The notes: generated by a model from the letters alone, not told the origin. Positions 42,912 to 52,280 are shown, numbered from the stretch's first letter. The stretch is DNA of 64,000 nucleotides from JABSQH01 sp965230015 (GCA_965230015.1 CBDDKF010000007.1:51142-115141); one strand, 5' to 3'. Made by a program: numbers and translations.

Positions 42912-43727
42912 GTGGTGGCGAGTCGCGAGGTGATTGGCATCGATGTCGGTGAATTCGATCAGGTAGATCGGACCGACGACGCTGACGCGTTCGTTCGTTG
43001 GATGGAACAGCAACGTCGCCTTGGCCCCGAGCTGCTCGTCGAGCGGTTGGCGCTCGACGACTCCTCGGTCGTCCTCGACGTGGGCTGCGGACCGGGCGTG
43101 GATCTTCGTGAACTCGGCTCTCGATCTGGACTAGCGGTCGGTATCGATCGTTCGACGTCGATGGTCGGCGCGGCCCGCAACCGAGTCGACGGACTCAGCG
43201 CCTACGCGTTCGTTGGCGACGCAGCGACGCTCCCGTTCTCGTCGGCGTCGTTCGACGCATGTATGGCGCGTGCCGTGCTCGTCCACTCACCACAACCAAA
43301 GGTGGCCGTTGGTGAGATCGCACGCGTGCTCAAGCCCGGCGCCAAAGTCGTGCTGTCAGAACCAGACCACGGCTCGCATCTGGTTGCCGGAGCCGACCAC
43401 GACGTGTTCGAACGGATCAAGGCGCATCGTCGAACGATGTTCCAGAACCCGCTCGTCGGTCGACAGCTTCCGGACCTCGCCGTGCGAGCGGGGCTCCATG
43501 TCGAGCGCAGCTGGGCGTTCCCGATCGTGCACCGCCGTCTCGATGACGCTCGCGCCGGTGGAGGACCGTTCGACAAGGCAGTGCAGTCAGCCGTCGAGGC
43601 AGGAACGATCACAAGCGCAGAGGCTGCTTCGTACTTCGACACGTTGACTGAACTCGACGAGCGCGGAGCGTTCTTCTTCGCCGCGATGGCCATCGCTGTG
43701 GAGGCCTCCCTACCCGCGAACCCATAG
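42912..43727 (+). CDS. Class I SAM-dependent methyltransferase (UbiE/MenG-like)
   Basis: About 271 residues. Motif I 'VVLDVGCGPGVDLRELGSRSG', motif II 'AVGIDRSTSM', then 'FVGDAATLPFSSASFDACMARAVLVHSPQPKVAVGEIARVLKPGAKVVLSEPDHG', the classic small-molecule methyltransferase pattern with DxxxLPF. GTG start near 'VASREVIGIDVGEFD'; longer readings are not protein-like. Substrate unknown. Confidence 0.82.
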   Translation: MVASREVIGIDVGEFDQVDRTDDADAFVRWMEQQRRLGPELLVERLALDDSSVVLDVGCGPGVDLRELGSRSGLAVGIDRSTSMVGAARNRVDGLSAYAFVGDAATLPFSSASFDACMARAVLVHSPQPKVAVGEIARVLKPGAKVVLSEPDHGSHLVAGADHDVFERIKAHRRTMFQNPLVGRQLPDLAVRAGLHVERSWAFPIVHRRLDDARAGGGPFDKAVQSAVEAGTITSAEAASYFDTLTELDERGAFFFAAMAIAVEASLPANP

Positions 43728-43745
43728 CCCGGCGGGCACGCACAC

Positions 43746-44153
43746 TCAACCACGGGCCAGAGCAACACAGCGCACCGCGTCGAGCGCATCGGTGCCCGAT
43801 TGAGTCGGTGGGTGAACTTGTGCGGTCACTGGCAGGTGGCGGGCTGCAGGTGATCGTTGGCCGTCAAGCGTCGACACGGTGTGGATCACGTGGACGTCGT
43901 CGGTGACGTGTCGGACGTCGAGTTCGGTGATCTCGATCCGAGAGGGTCCGAAGATGCGGCGGAAGCCGTAGTCGTGGGCCTTTCGGATGTGTCTCCGGTT
44001 GGTCCACCAGAAGCCGACCACGTTGACGAAGTCGGCGTCATCGACGAAGAGTTCGCTGATCCCGTCGGCGTCACCGTTGTTCCAGCGTTCAAGGAATGCT
44101 CTGGCAAGTGACTCGCCGTCGTTGAAGCGATGGTCGGTGGTTGGTCGGGTCAC
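43746..44153 (-). CDS. SnoaL/SgcJ-like (NTF2-fold) protein, C-terminus atypical
   Basis: 135 residues. 'DGESLARAFLERWNNGDADGISELFVDDADFVNVVGFWWTNRRHIRKAHDYGF' is the characteristic SgcJ/EcaC-type NTF2 fold start, followed by 'VHVIHTVSTLDGQ'. The last ~35 residues do not resemble the family ending, so a late indel is possible. The GTG start overlaps the TetR stop as GTGA, making it part of the TetR operon. Confidence 0.7.
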   Translation of the reverse strand: MTRPTTDHRFNDGESLARAFLERWNNGDADGISELFVDDADFVNVVGFWWTNRRHIRKAHDYGFRRIFGPSRIEITELDVRHVTDDVHVIHTVSTLDGQRSPAARHLPVTAQVHPPTQSGTDALDAVRCVALARG

Positions 44154-44794
44154 AACGCTGAGGTCGAGTCGAGACCGGCCCGGTTGAGGTGGGATGGAGG
44201 CGATTCTTCGATGGCGGCGCTGATGAGGGAGCTGGCGGTTGTTCTCGCTTCGGCGGGCGCGATGGAGTCGAGTACGAGGCTGTGGAATGCCAGTCCGTCG
44301 ATGACGGCAACGGTTGAGGCTGCTGTCCGGTCGGGTTCGGGGACGGACCAGATGCCTTGTGCGTTGCCTTGTTGGAGGATGGCGGCGACAAGCTCAATGA
44401 GTGCCTGATCGGTGCGTTTGACCGAGTCGGCGAGCGCGGGTTGGCGACGGGCTTGACAGGCGGCCTCGACCCAGAGGGCAACCTCGGGTGCGTCGCCGTC
44501 GGGGAGCAGTGCGTCGATCAGATCGAGGAGTTGCTGACGGGGGTCGCTGCGCGGGTCGACCGCGGATGCCGTGAGGTCTGCTGCTTCTTGAGCGAAGAGT
44601 TCGAATGCCTCGACAACGAGCGCATCGAGGTTTGGCCAGTGGTGATGGATCAGACCTGGCGAGACACCTGCTGCTTCCGCGAGCTGGCGTGCTTTGACCT
44701 CGCCGAACCCGCTTGCGACGACGGTGTCGTAGACCGCGCGAACGATCGCGTCTCGGCCGGTGATGCGGGTTCGTGCGTGGTCGGTCGTGGTCAC
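44150..44794 (-). CDS. TetR-family regulator
   Basis: 214 residues from a GTG (VTTTDHARTR). Helix-turn-helix 'VKARQLAEAAGVSPGLIHHHWPNLDALVVEAF'. The C-terminal domain is BetI-like, with 'QQLLDLIDALLPDGDAPEVALWVEAACQARRQPALA' and 'TVAVIDGLAFHSLVLD'. Divergent from the NmrA-like gene; the 122-bp gap has 'TGTACAGTGAGACAGTAC' around 44864-44881, which may hold its site. Coupled to the NTF2-fold gene downstream. Confidence 0.8.
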   Translation of the reverse strand: MTTTDHARTRITGRDAIVRAVYDTVVASGFGEVKARQLAEAAGVSPGLIHHHWPNLDALVVEAFELFAQEAADLTASAVDPRSDPRQQLLDLIDALLPDGDAPEVALWVEAACQARRQPALADSVKRTDQALIELVAAILQQGNAQGIWSVPEPDRTAASTVAVIDGLAFHSLVLDSIAPAEARTTASSLISAAIEESPPSHLNRAGLDSTSAL

Positions 44795-44916
44795 CGCGTC
44801 TCCTCAGCATTCGCGCCGTCATCTACAGCCTAGCTGGTGACTCTCGAAGCCGTGTTGGACGTTTGTACAGTGAGACAGTACGATTCGTCAAGAGCAACAA
44901 GGAGAAGGAGAACGAG

Positions 44917-45795
44917 ATGACTGCCCATACGACCCAGTTCGGTCCGATTGCCGTCGCCGGTGCGACCGGCTCCCAGGGCGGCGCGGTCGCCGCTGCCCTC
45001 CTGGCACGAGGCCGCCGCGTTCGGACGCTCACTCGGTCGGCCGGCAGCAAGGCTGCACAGGCACTGGCGGCAGCCGGGGCAGAAGTCGTCGAAGCTGACC
45101 TGTTCGATCGGGCCTCGGTCGACACGGCGCTGGACGGCGTCAGTGCATTGTTCTCGGTTCAGGACTTCCTCGCCGCCGGTGTGGACGCCGAGATCGAGAT
45201 GGGGATCAATCTGACCGACGCCGCGACCGCTGCCAAGATCGGGCACGTCGTCTATTCCGCGGCGTCGACGAGCGATCGCAACACCGGTGTCGCCCACCTC
45301 GACTCGAAGTGGCTGATCGAGCAGCGACTCCGCGAGTCCGGGCTCGCATTCACTGTGTTCCGCCCGGCTGCGTTCCTCGACAACTGGGAGTGGGAGCGCG
45401 ACGACATCTTGAACTCGGGCTCAATCAGCCTCCCGCTGCGCCCCGACAGCGTCTACCGGCAGGTGGCGACCGCCGACATCGGTGCCATGGTTGCGACGGC
45501 CTTCGACGAACCGGACCGTTGGATGGGGCGCGTCGCACCGCTCGCTGGCGACAGCGCCACGATGACCGACATCGCCGATGTCTTCGCCCGAGTCGTCGGC
45601 CGGCCGATCGAGTACCGCCAGATGACGTGGGAGGAGTGCTTCGACAGCCAGGGCGAGGAACTCACCTCGATGTACCGCGCATTCGACGAGTTCGGCATGG
45701 ACGGTGACCCCAGCTTCCTGCGTCGCTGGAACCCCGAAGCCCTTGACCTCGCTGGCTACCTCACCGCGAACGGTTGGAACGAGTCCGCATCATGA
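44917..45795 (+). CDS. NmrA-like NAD(P)-binding protein
   Basis: 292 residues. Atypical SDR: 'IAVAGATGSQGGAVAAALLARGRRVRTLTR' gives the GATGxQG motif of NmrA/HSCARG proteins, followed by 'VEADLFDRASVDTALDGVSALFSVQ' and 'HLDSKWLIEQRLRESGLAFTVFRPAAFLDN'. The catalytic Tyr of SDRs is absent, consistent with a redox sensor or a modified reductase. AAGGAGAAGGAG before the ATG is a very strong ribosome site. Probably repressed by the divergent TetR. Confidence 0.85.
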   Translation: MTAHTTQFGPIAVAGATGSQGGAVAAALLARGRRVRTLTRSAGSKAAQALAAAGAEVVEADLFDRASVDTALDGVSALFSVQDFLAAGVDAEIEMGINLTDAATAAKIGHVVYSAASTSDRNTGVAHLDSKWLIEQRLRESGLAFTVFRPAAFLDNWEWERDDILNSGSISLPLRPDSVYRQVATADIGAMVATAFDEPDRWMGRVAPLAGDSATMTDIADVFARVVGRPIEYRQMTWEECFDSQGEELTSMYRAFDEFGMDGDPSFLRRWNPEALDLAGYLTANGWNESAS

Positions 45796-45892
45796 CCGCC
45801 GTCGGTGCACCACTACTTGCGGCCGACCACTTGATCGTGGGCATGAGCGTCGACGTCTCACCGCCCAATGCGCTGACCACGAAGGAGATCTG

Positions 45893-46345
45893 ATGCTCAC
45901 CAATGGCATCGACCACCCCGCCACAATCACCCACGACGCTGATCGGCTGCGGGACTTCTACGTTGAGGTGTTCGACGCCACGATCGAACATGACGGACCC
46001 GAGTACCCCGGCGGCCCTCGCATGGTGATCGCCAACATCGGACCCGCGTGCGAGATGAACATCTTCGAGTTGCGCGACAACGACCATGCAACCCATGTCC
46101 GGCCGATGTTCGGGCGCGGCAAGATCGACCATCTCGGCTTCCGAGCCGCCGACCCCGACGCGTTCGCCACGATTCGTCAACGACTCATCGATGCCGGCGC
46201 CACCGACGGTGTCGTCACCGACTTCGGCCGAAAGCTCAGCCTCTTCTTCCGCGACCCCGACCAAATGGAATGCGAGGTCCTCATTCCTGCAGCGGATGTC
46301 GACCTCGACACTGCGCCCTACGAACCGCAAGCCCCGCAGTTCTGA
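45893..46345 (+). CDS. VOC-family protein
   Basis: 150 residues. 'HPATITHDADRLRDFYVEVFDATIEHDG', 'KIDHLGFRAADPDAFATIRQRLIDAGATDG' and 'KLSLFFRDPDQMECEVLIP' form the paired beta-alpha-beta-beta-beta modules of glyoxalase/dioxygenase-like enzymes. His and Glu metal ligands are plausible in 'IDHLGF' and 'MECEVLIP'. AAGGAG lies 6 bases before the ATG. Next to the NmrA and MFS genes; substrate unknown. Confidence 0.83.
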   Translation: MLTNGIDHPATITHDADRLRDFYVEVFDATIEHDGPEYPGGPRMVIANIGPACEMNIFELRDNDHATHVRPMFGRGKIDHLGFRAADPDAFATIRQRLIDAGATDGVVTDFGRKLSLFFRDPDQMECEVLIPAADVDLDTAPYEPQAPQF

Positions 46346-46352
46346 ACACATC

Positions 46353-47666
46353 ATGAGCACCCCGCCATCCAGTGCCGCCGCCAGCACACCGACCGACGTA
46401 TCCGCCGGCGAGGGCGCAGAGTCGTCCGGTTCCGTCTCGGTGCTCGCGCCGCTCCGCCGGAGGCGGGTGCGGCGGATGGTGGGTGCCCAATTCCTCGCCG
46501 AGACCGGCGATGGCATCACCCTCGTCGCGCTCCCGCTCTACGTCTACGAACGCACCGGCTCCGAACTCCTCACCTCCATCACCTTCGCCGCTGAGATGGG
46601 CGTCGGTGCGATCGGCGCCGTTGCTGGCGGCGTCCTCGCCGACACCTTCGACCGGCAACGCATCCTGCTCACCAGCTACCTCGTTCGCGCCGCGCTCTTG
46701 GCCGCAGCGTTTGCCGTCGACCCACTCCTTGCCGCCGTCTCACTCGGCGTCCTCGCCCGAGCAGGCGGCCAGGCCGACAACCCGTCGTTTGACGCACTCG
46801 TCCCGACCCAAGCCCGCGGCGACCTCCAACAACTGCTCGCACTGCGCCGACTGATCCAAGGTGTCTCGATCTCCGTCGGCCCCGCCGTCGGCGCGTTCAT
46901 CGTCGCCGCAGTTGGACCACGAACCGGCATCGCCGTCAACGCCGCCGCCTTCGTCCTCGCCTGGGTGATCCTGCAGAGCGTCAAGCAACTCGACACCGGC
47001 CACATCACACGACGTGAGCAGCGCAACGGACAGACCGCCGGTGACGCTCTCGTCGACCTCGCACGAGGTGCCCGCACAATCCTCGCCGCACCCGGCCTCA
47101 CCCGCCTCGTCATCTACCTCGCCGCCACCATGGCCACCATCGGCGTCGCCCACGCCGCCGCCATCGTCTGGTTCGAACGCGACCTCGAAGTCGGCGGATA
47201 CTGGTTCGGGCTGTCGGTCGCCGCATACGGCGTCGGCACCGTCATCGGCCTCTACGTCGCTGGACGCCACACCTTCACCTGGCCGTTGCCGCGGATCCTC
47301 GTCGCCTCCGCCCCCGTCTACGCCGCTGCGACTGCGATCGGCGTCGCAGCTGATATCGCCTGGCTACTCCCCGCCGCCTGGCTGATCTGGGGCATCGCAC
47401 TCGGCCCCGAAATGGTCACCGGGGAAGTGTTCATCGTCCGCACCGTCCCCGAAGCAGGCCGAGGGCGGGCCTACGCCTCGATCGGTGTCGCCATCACCAT
47501 CGGATTCGCCATTGGCTACACCATCTCCGGACCACTACTCGAGCACTTCACCGCCCGCAGCGTCCTCCTCGGACTCGCACTCTCCATCCTCGCGATCGGG
47601 TCGATGTGGATCCGCCCCGCCCGCCGCAACGAACCGCACTGGCGCAGCACCAGAATCGAGCGATAA
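46353..47666 (+). CDS. MFS permease (DHA3-like)
   Basis: 437 residues. After a 35-residue Ser/Ala-rich lead, about 12 helices with 'GAVAGGVLADTFDRQRILLTSYLVRAALL' as the signature loop and 'QADNPSFDALVPTQARGDLQQLLALRRLIQGVSISVGPAVGA'. Starts 7 bases after the VOC stop, so probably one transcript from the NmrA gene. Likely exports a compound handled by the neighbouring enzymes (inference). Confidence 0.84.
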   Translation: MSTPPSSAAASTPTDVSAGEGAESSGSVSVLAPLRRRRVRRMVGAQFLAETGDGITLVALPLYVYERTGSELLTSITFAAEMGVGAIGAVAGGVLADTFDRQRILLTSYLVRAALLAAAFAVDPLLAAVSLGVLARAGGQADNPSFDALVPTQARGDLQQLLALRRLIQGVSISVGPAVGAFIVAAVGPRTGIAVNAAAFVLAWVILQSVKQLDTGHITRREQRNGQTAGDALVDLARGARTILAAPGLTRLVIYLAATMATIGVAHAAAIVWFERDLEVGGYWFGLSVAAYGVGTVIGLYVAGRHTFTWPLPRILVASAPVYAAATAIGVAADIAWLLPAAWLIWGIALGPEMVTGEVFIVRTVPEAGRGRAYASIGVAITIGFAIGYTISGPLLEHFTARSVLLGLALSILAIGSMWIRPARRNEPHWRSTRIER

Positions 47667-47742
47667 CCGGCGCGACCGCTCGCCCTGGGCACGCCTGGCG
47701 GTGCTCGGAGCTTCGCGTGCCACTCGATTCGTCGTTGCCGTA

Positions 47743-48318
47743 CTACTCGGCGAGTCTCTCGACAGCGAGCGTGATGAGTTGCTCGATGAGATCGACGTCC
47801 TTGGCGGTTGGGGGCTGGTCTTCGATCACGGAGCGGGTGAAGAGGACGGCTGGGCCAAGGTCGACGAGGAGGCGGACCATTTCGTCGTCGCGCGAGGTGC
47901 CGATTCGTTCGGCGATGTCGTCGGCGAGGCGGTCTTGGTCGGGTCGTCTGAGTTGATCCCGGAGGGCTTCGGCGAGTTGTGGTTCGCTGCGCATCGCGAC
48001 GACCATGCCGGGAACGAAGTCGGGGTGCTGCCGGAGTAGTGCCGCGATCGGTTCGAGGAAGGAGCGGACCTCGGTGGGTTCGGCCGTGGGTGCCGCGCCC
48101 TGGTCGGCGCCCCATCGAAGGGCTGCCGCGGTGAGCTCCCCTTTGGTGCGCCATCGTCGGTAGATCGTCGACAGGCTGACCCCGGCGCGGCGCGCGATGT
48201 CGTCGACTCGGAGATGGTCGTAGCCACGTTCGGTGAGCTGCTGGAAGACGGCTCGCAAGATCGTCTCGTCGACGGACGGATCACGCGGTCGGCCCGGTCC
48301 CTGACTTCGTTCAGCCAT
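47743..48318 (-). CDS. TetR-family regulator
   Basis: 191 residues from MAERSQGPGRPRD. Helix-turn-helix 'LRVDDIARRAGVSLSTIYRRWRTKGELTAAAL', C-terminal TetR_C_11-type domain ('SFLEPIAALLRQHPDFVPGMVVAMRSEPQLAEALRDQL'). It is divergent from the four-gene cupredoxin/MMPL operon, and two palindromes lie in the gap, so it is the likely repressor of that operon. Confidence 0.83.
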   Translation of the reverse strand: MAERSQGPGRPRDPSVDETILRAVFQQLTERGYDHLRVDDIARRAGVSLSTIYRRWRTKGELTAAALRWGADQGAAPTAEPTEVRSFLEPIAALLRQHPDFVPGMVVAMRSEPQLAEALRDQLRRPDQDRLADDIAERIGTSRDDEMVRLLVDLGPAVLFTRSVIEDQPPTAKDVDLIEQLITLAVERLAE

Positions 48319-48348
48319 GGGCTGGTCGGGTCGTCGCCGCACACATGA

Positions 48349-48414
48349 GTAGTTGACGCTACCGGAATGGCGCGGACGGGTGTATCGTCCCCCGAATATG
48401 GATAGTGTTCACTA
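48349..48414. promoter_or_regulatory. Candidate TetR operators before the cupredoxin/MMPL operon
   Basis: Two related inverted repeats: GTAG-N6-CTAC at 48349-48362 and TAGTG-TT-CACTA at 48403-48414, in the divergent gap. Spacing between centres is about 53 bp, close to five helical turns. Confidence 0.5.
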
Positions 48415-48453
48415 CCCGAATCCGACGCACCGAGTGCAACCGGGCGATCGATC

Positions 48454-48894
48454 GTGCTGACGCTGCGGAACGTGATGCTGGTGGCGCACATCGTGTCGGC
48501 GGTGCTGTTCATCGGGCCGTTCACGATGGCCGCGTCGAGGTTCCCGCGGGCTGCGTCGATGGCCACGTCGGCACAGGACGAGCCGCTGCGGTCGTACCGG
48601 CGTACGAGTGAGTCCTACGCGGTCACGTCATTGGCGGTCCCGGCAATCGGCGTGATCCTGGCGTCGGAGTCGGGGTTCTGGTCGGCGCGCTGGCTGCAGC
48701 TGTCGATCGGGCTCTGGGCGATCGGGGCCTTCGTCGTGTTCGCGGCGGTCTTGCCGATGCAGCGGAGGGTGATCGACGCACTCGACTCGGGTCGGCCGAT
48801 CGCTGACGACGTGCAGCGGCTGCACATGGTGACGGGAGCAGCGTCAGTGATCTGGGTCGGCGTCGTCGCCTTGATGGTGATCAAGCCGTGGTGA
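48454..48894 (+). CDS. DUF2269-like integral membrane protein
   Basis: 146 residues, four hydrophobic helices. 'LTLRNVMLVAHIVSAVLFIGPFTMAASRF' at the N-terminus, with a His in the first helix, and 'LPMQRRVIDALDSGRPIADDVQRLHMVTGAASVIWVGVVALMVIKPW' at the end match the DUF2269 pattern. Function unknown; conserved His residues would allow metal or haem binding. First of four translationally coupled genes. Confidence 0.68.
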   Translation: MLTLRNVMLVAHIVSAVLFIGPFTMAASRFPRAASMATSAQDEPLRSYRRTSESYAVTSLAVPAIGVILASESGFWSARWLQLSIGLWAIGAFVVFAAVLPMQRRVIDALDSGRPIADDVQRLHMVTGAASVIWVGVVALMVIKPW

Positions 48895-49163
48895 CGTCAC
48901 TGCGACCTGCGGCGATCACCGAGGCGACCACCTATCTGCTGTTGCTCTCAACGCTCGTGTGGCGGGCGTCGCTCGATGGCCCCGACGTGAGCCGGGTGAT
49001 CGGCCCGATCCACGGTCTCGCGTTCATCTGGTACCTGTTCGCCGTCTCTTCGGCTCGGGCCAAAAACGGCTGGTCAGCATGGACCACGGCGCGCGTGCTC
49101 GTTGCGGCCGTGATCCCTGTCGGCGGATACGTCGTCGCTGAACGAGTGGCGACCGCGACGTGA
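48891..49163 (+). CDS. DUF3817-like integral membrane protein
   Basis: 90 residues, three helices: 'ATTYLLLLSTLVWRASL', 'IGPIHGLAFIWYLFAV' and 'TTARVLVAAVIPVGGYVVAERV'. The central GxxHGxxF/Y segment is the DUF3817 hallmark. A GTG overlaps the upstream stop as GTGA. Function unknown. Confidence 0.75.
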   Translation: MTSLRPAAITEATTYLLLLSTLVWRASLDGPDVSRVIGPIHGLAFIWYLFAVSSARAKNGWSAWTTARVLVAAVIPVGGYVVAERVATAT

Positions 49164-49555
49164 CCACTCGCATGCGCTCCGCGCTCGTCGTCATCATGCT
49201 CATGGCGACGGCATGCGCCGCCGACGAGGTGGACCTGTCGTCCGCCGACCTCGTCGTCGATGCCCACGACCATCACTTCGGCACCGACCGCCTCGACGTC
49301 GACTACGACGCGGGCGGTGTCACGATCGGCTACCGCCAACTCGGACGAGCCCACCACACACTCCGCGTCGAACGCGATAGTCGCGACCTCGGAGTTCGCC
49401 TGTCGGTCGGCGCCGGCACGGGCGACAGCGACCTTGCCACCATCGACCTGAGTCCGGGCAGCTACGTCGTGTACTGCGACGTCCCCGGACACCGCGCTGC
49501 GGGGATGCAGGCCGACCTCGTCGTCCATGCCGACAACGAGGGCGGGTCGTCATGA
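49160..49555 (+). CDS. Cupredoxin-type lipoprotein
   Basis: 131 residues. Lipobox at Cys19 ('VVIMLMATACAADEV'). The cupredoxin fold ends with a type-1 copper loop, 'YVVYCDVPGHRAAGM' (Cys-x4-His-x4-Met), and an upstream His in 'RAHHTLRVERD' is the fourth ligand. All four ligands are therefore present, so it should bind copper and shuttle electrons or carry copper outside the membrane. GTG start overlaps the previous stop; ATGA links it to the transporter gene. Confidence 0.82.
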   Translation: MTTRMRSALVVIMLMATACAADEVDLSSADLVVDAHDHHFGTDRLDVDYDAGGVTIGYRQLGRAHHTLRVERDSRDLGVRLSVGAGTGDSDLATIDLSPGSYVVYCDVPGHRAAGMQADLVVHADNEGGSS

Positions 49556-51915
49556 ACGAGCGATCCACAACGGCGTCGCCGACCGCGCCGGGCCACGCAT
49601 CGGGCGCCTCACCGATCGGAGGCACGGAGATGCCGCCGCGACGAGGACTGTCTCGCCTCATCGCACGCGCACCCGGGTTGGTGCTGCTGCTGGTGCTCGC
49701 CGCGACCGCCGCTGTCGCGATGGGAGCCGCGCTGACCGAGCCGGACGAGGGCGGGTTGGAGAGCTTCATCGACGCCGACAGCCCGACCGGTCAAGCACTC
49801 GCCGAGCTCGAGCAGAGCTTCCCCGAGCTCGGTCGGGCCGTCTCGATCCAGGTCGTCGCCCGTGGCGACGTCATGTCCGCTGACGCCGTCAACGCCGTCG
49901 TCCTGGCGACCCAACGGGCGCTCGCCCTCGCCGAGGTCGCCCCGACCCTCGACCCGGACACGCCAGCGGTCACCTACGCTTCGCTCGTCACCGACCTGGC
50001 CGGCGTCGCTCCCGGGGACGTCGCCGACGCCGACATCGAACGCGTCCTGGCGATGTCGGTCGGCGACGACCCGAGAAGAGACCGGCTCGACGAGCTCCTC
50101 GTCGACGGCCCGGGCGGCGACGCCATCGCCGGACTCGGATTCATCACCCAGCAGCGCGGCCTCGCTTCCACCGAGGAGCTCTTGGAGGCTGGCCAGTCGA
50201 TTCAGGCGAGCTTCGCCGCGGTGGCCACCGGCGGTGGCGAGATCACGGTCTCCACGGTGTCGAACGCGCAGTTCGACGCCGCCCTACAAGATGGGCTGGC
50301 CGATACCCAGCTGCTGTTCCCGCTCGCCCTCATCGTCGTCGCCGCGCTCCTCGTCGTGTTCTACCGAACGGCGGCAGACACCCTCATCACCCTCGCCGGT
50401 GTCCTGCTGGCCGTGCTCTGGTTCGGCGGCGCCCAAGGGCTCCTCGGACCGCGAGGTCTCGGCATCGTCGGGCCAGCCGGCGTGATCGGCGCGGTGATCC
50501 CCGTGATGATGATCGGACTCAGCGTCGACTACGCGCTGCAGTTCATCGGCCGACGACGCGAACACCACGCCGACGGGCCGACCGACGCAACCGAGGAAGC
50601 CGTTCGATTCACCGGAGCGGCGATTGCGCTCGGCGCGTGCACGACGGCCATCGCATTCTCGACCAACACGCTCGGCCCACTCCCGCCGATCCGCGACTTC
50701 GGACTTCTGGCCGCCGTCGGCATCGTCGCCGCAATGGTCGTGATGCTGACGTTCGTCCCAGCCGCTCGAACCCTGCTCGACCGGCGACGAGACCGCCGCA
50801 ACAAACCGCTCCAACAACGGCCGATCCGAGACGGCCTACCCCTCGCCACTACCGCGATGCGCAACGTTGCACTCGCATCCGCACGGCGCTCGACCGCGGT
50901 GCTCGCCGTCGCGGTCGCAGGCACGATCGGCGCGTTTGCGTATGGGCTCGGGGTCTCCACCGACTTCGCCAACAGCGACTTCCTTCCCGACGGACACCCC
51001 ACCAAACAGAACCTCGCGCTCCTCACCGACCAGCTCGGCGGCACGCCGTCAACCGCCAGCATCCTCATCACCGGCGACCTGTCCACCGCAGACGCCCAAC
51101 GCGACCTCGAACGACTCGACGAACTCCTCTCCTCGCCGTCACCGCCCGCCGGCGTCGCCGGCCAACCCGTGTACGACGAGGCACTCGATCTTCCCGTCAC
51201 CGCGCTCACCACCACCGCCGACGGTGACGTCGCACTGATCAACGTCGACGTACGCATCGACCGACAAGACACCGCCAACGATCTCATCGACCAGATCGAA
51301 TCGACCTGGACCGCGCGGGGCGCCGTGATCACCGTCGTCGGCGACGATCTACTGACCACGATCATCAGCAACGAGATCACATCGAGCCAACGCATCTCCA
51401 CCCTCATCACCATCGCGACCGCGTTAGTGCTCCTCATCGTCTACTTCGGCTTCTCGCACCGGCGCCCCGGCATCAGCATCGCCGCCGTGGCGCCGATCCT
51501 CACCGTCCTCGCGTTCGTGCTCGCGTTCATGCGACTCACCGGCACCGTCTACAACCCGCTGACCGCGCTCCTCACCTCACTCACCATCGGCCTCGGCGTC
51601 GACTACACGATCCACTTCACCCACCGCTACCTCGACGAAGCCCACCACACCAGCGACCCCAACACCGCGATCGCGAACGCCGCGCACAGCACTGGCGCCT
51701 CGCTCATCGCGTCCAGCCTCACCACCATCGCCGGGTTCACCGTGCTTGCGTTCGCCCCCGTCTCGGTCATCAGCGACCTCGGGCTGCTCACCGCCGCCAC
51801 CATCGCCGGCTCGATCCTGGTCACCGCGACGATCCTCCCCGCCCTGCTTGTCAAGCTCGGAACCACACCGCGCAGACCCGCAACGCAGACCGCGACGGAG
51901 GAAGGGCGCACATAA
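49552..51915 (+). CDS. MMPL/RND-family transporter
   Basis: 787 residues with 12 predicted helices in two halves. Motifs 'MMIGLSVDYALQFIGRRREHH' and 'LTIGLGVDYTIHFTHRYLDEAHH' carry the conserved Asp-Tyr pairs of the proton relay. The two extracytoplasmic domains are about residues 70-235 and 435-600. The sequence is related to, but clearly distinct from, the other MMPL gene in this window. Coupled to the cupredoxin gene by ATGA. Family members move lipids and hydrophobic compounds; a link to copper is contextual only. Confidence 0.88.
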   Translation: MNERSTTASPTAPGHASGASPIGGTEMPPRRGLSRLIARAPGLVLLLVLAATAAVAMGAALTEPDEGGLESFIDADSPTGQALAELEQSFPELGRAVSIQVVARGDVMSADAVNAVVLATQRALALAEVAPTLDPDTPAVTYASLVTDLAGVAPGDVADADIERVLAMSVGDDPRRDRLDELLVDGPGGDAIAGLGFITQQRGLASTEELLEAGQSIQASFAAVATGGGEITVSTVSNAQFDAALQDGLADTQLLFPLALIVVAALLVVFYRTAADTLITLAGVLLAVLWFGGAQGLLGPRGLGIVGPAGVIGAVIPVMMIGLSVDYALQFIGRRREHHADGPTDATEEAVRFTGAAIALGACTTAIAFSTNTLGPLPPIRDFGLLAAVGIVAAMVVMLTFVPAARTLLDRRRDRRNKPLQQRPIRDGLPLATTAMRNVALASARRSTAVLAVAVAGTIGAFAYGLGVSTDFANSDFLPDGHPTKQNLALLTDQLGGTPSTASILITGDLSTADAQRDLERLDELLSSPSPPAGVAGQPVYDEALDLPVTALTTTADGDVALINVDVRIDRQDTANDLIDQIESTWTARGAVITVVGDDLLTTIISNEITSSQRISTLITIATALVLLIVYFGFSHRRPGISIAAVAPILTVLAFVLAFMRLTGTVYNPLTALLTSLTIGLGVDYTIHFTHRYLDEAHHTSDPNTAIANAAHSTGASLIASSLTTIAGFTVLAFAPVSVISDLGLLTAATIAGSILVTATILPALLVKLGTTPRRPATQTATEEGRT

Positions 51916-52280
51916 CGGTGGCACCCCTCAGATCGCGATCCCCTCGCAATCGACACCGATCGAAACGATCGAGTCAACACTCACCGGACCGGCAGCGATC
52001 GGTCCGGCATGGTCACACACCGAGGCGCTCAACGACGCACAAGACAGTTGCGCACGTCCGGAATTGCGCGACACCGGAGGCGTTCACACCCGATGACCTT
52101 CAATCGCGCAACGCCGAGGTGATCGAGAACGCGCAGGCGCAGGCGACGGACGCGTCCGACAGCCGCGCGTGACCATGACCGTTCACCCAGCTCGCAACCG
52201 CCCGCCTGGCGCTTGGCAAGGCTGCGACACGCGTACGGACAGTGTTCCGAAAGAGCGATTCGACGGCGCGCATCAGCGCG
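51916..52280. other. 365-bp gap with a possible decayed small coding region
   Basis: Two protein-like stretches lie in different plus-strand frames: 'IPSQSTPIETIESTLTGPAA' with 'TEALNDAQDSCARPELRDT' (about 51940-52075), then 'TPDDLQSRNAEVIENAQAQA' (about 52085-52150). Joined by one indel near 52077 they would form a single 80-residue protein. No start, family or homologue can be given. The rest shows nothing. Confidence 0.35.
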
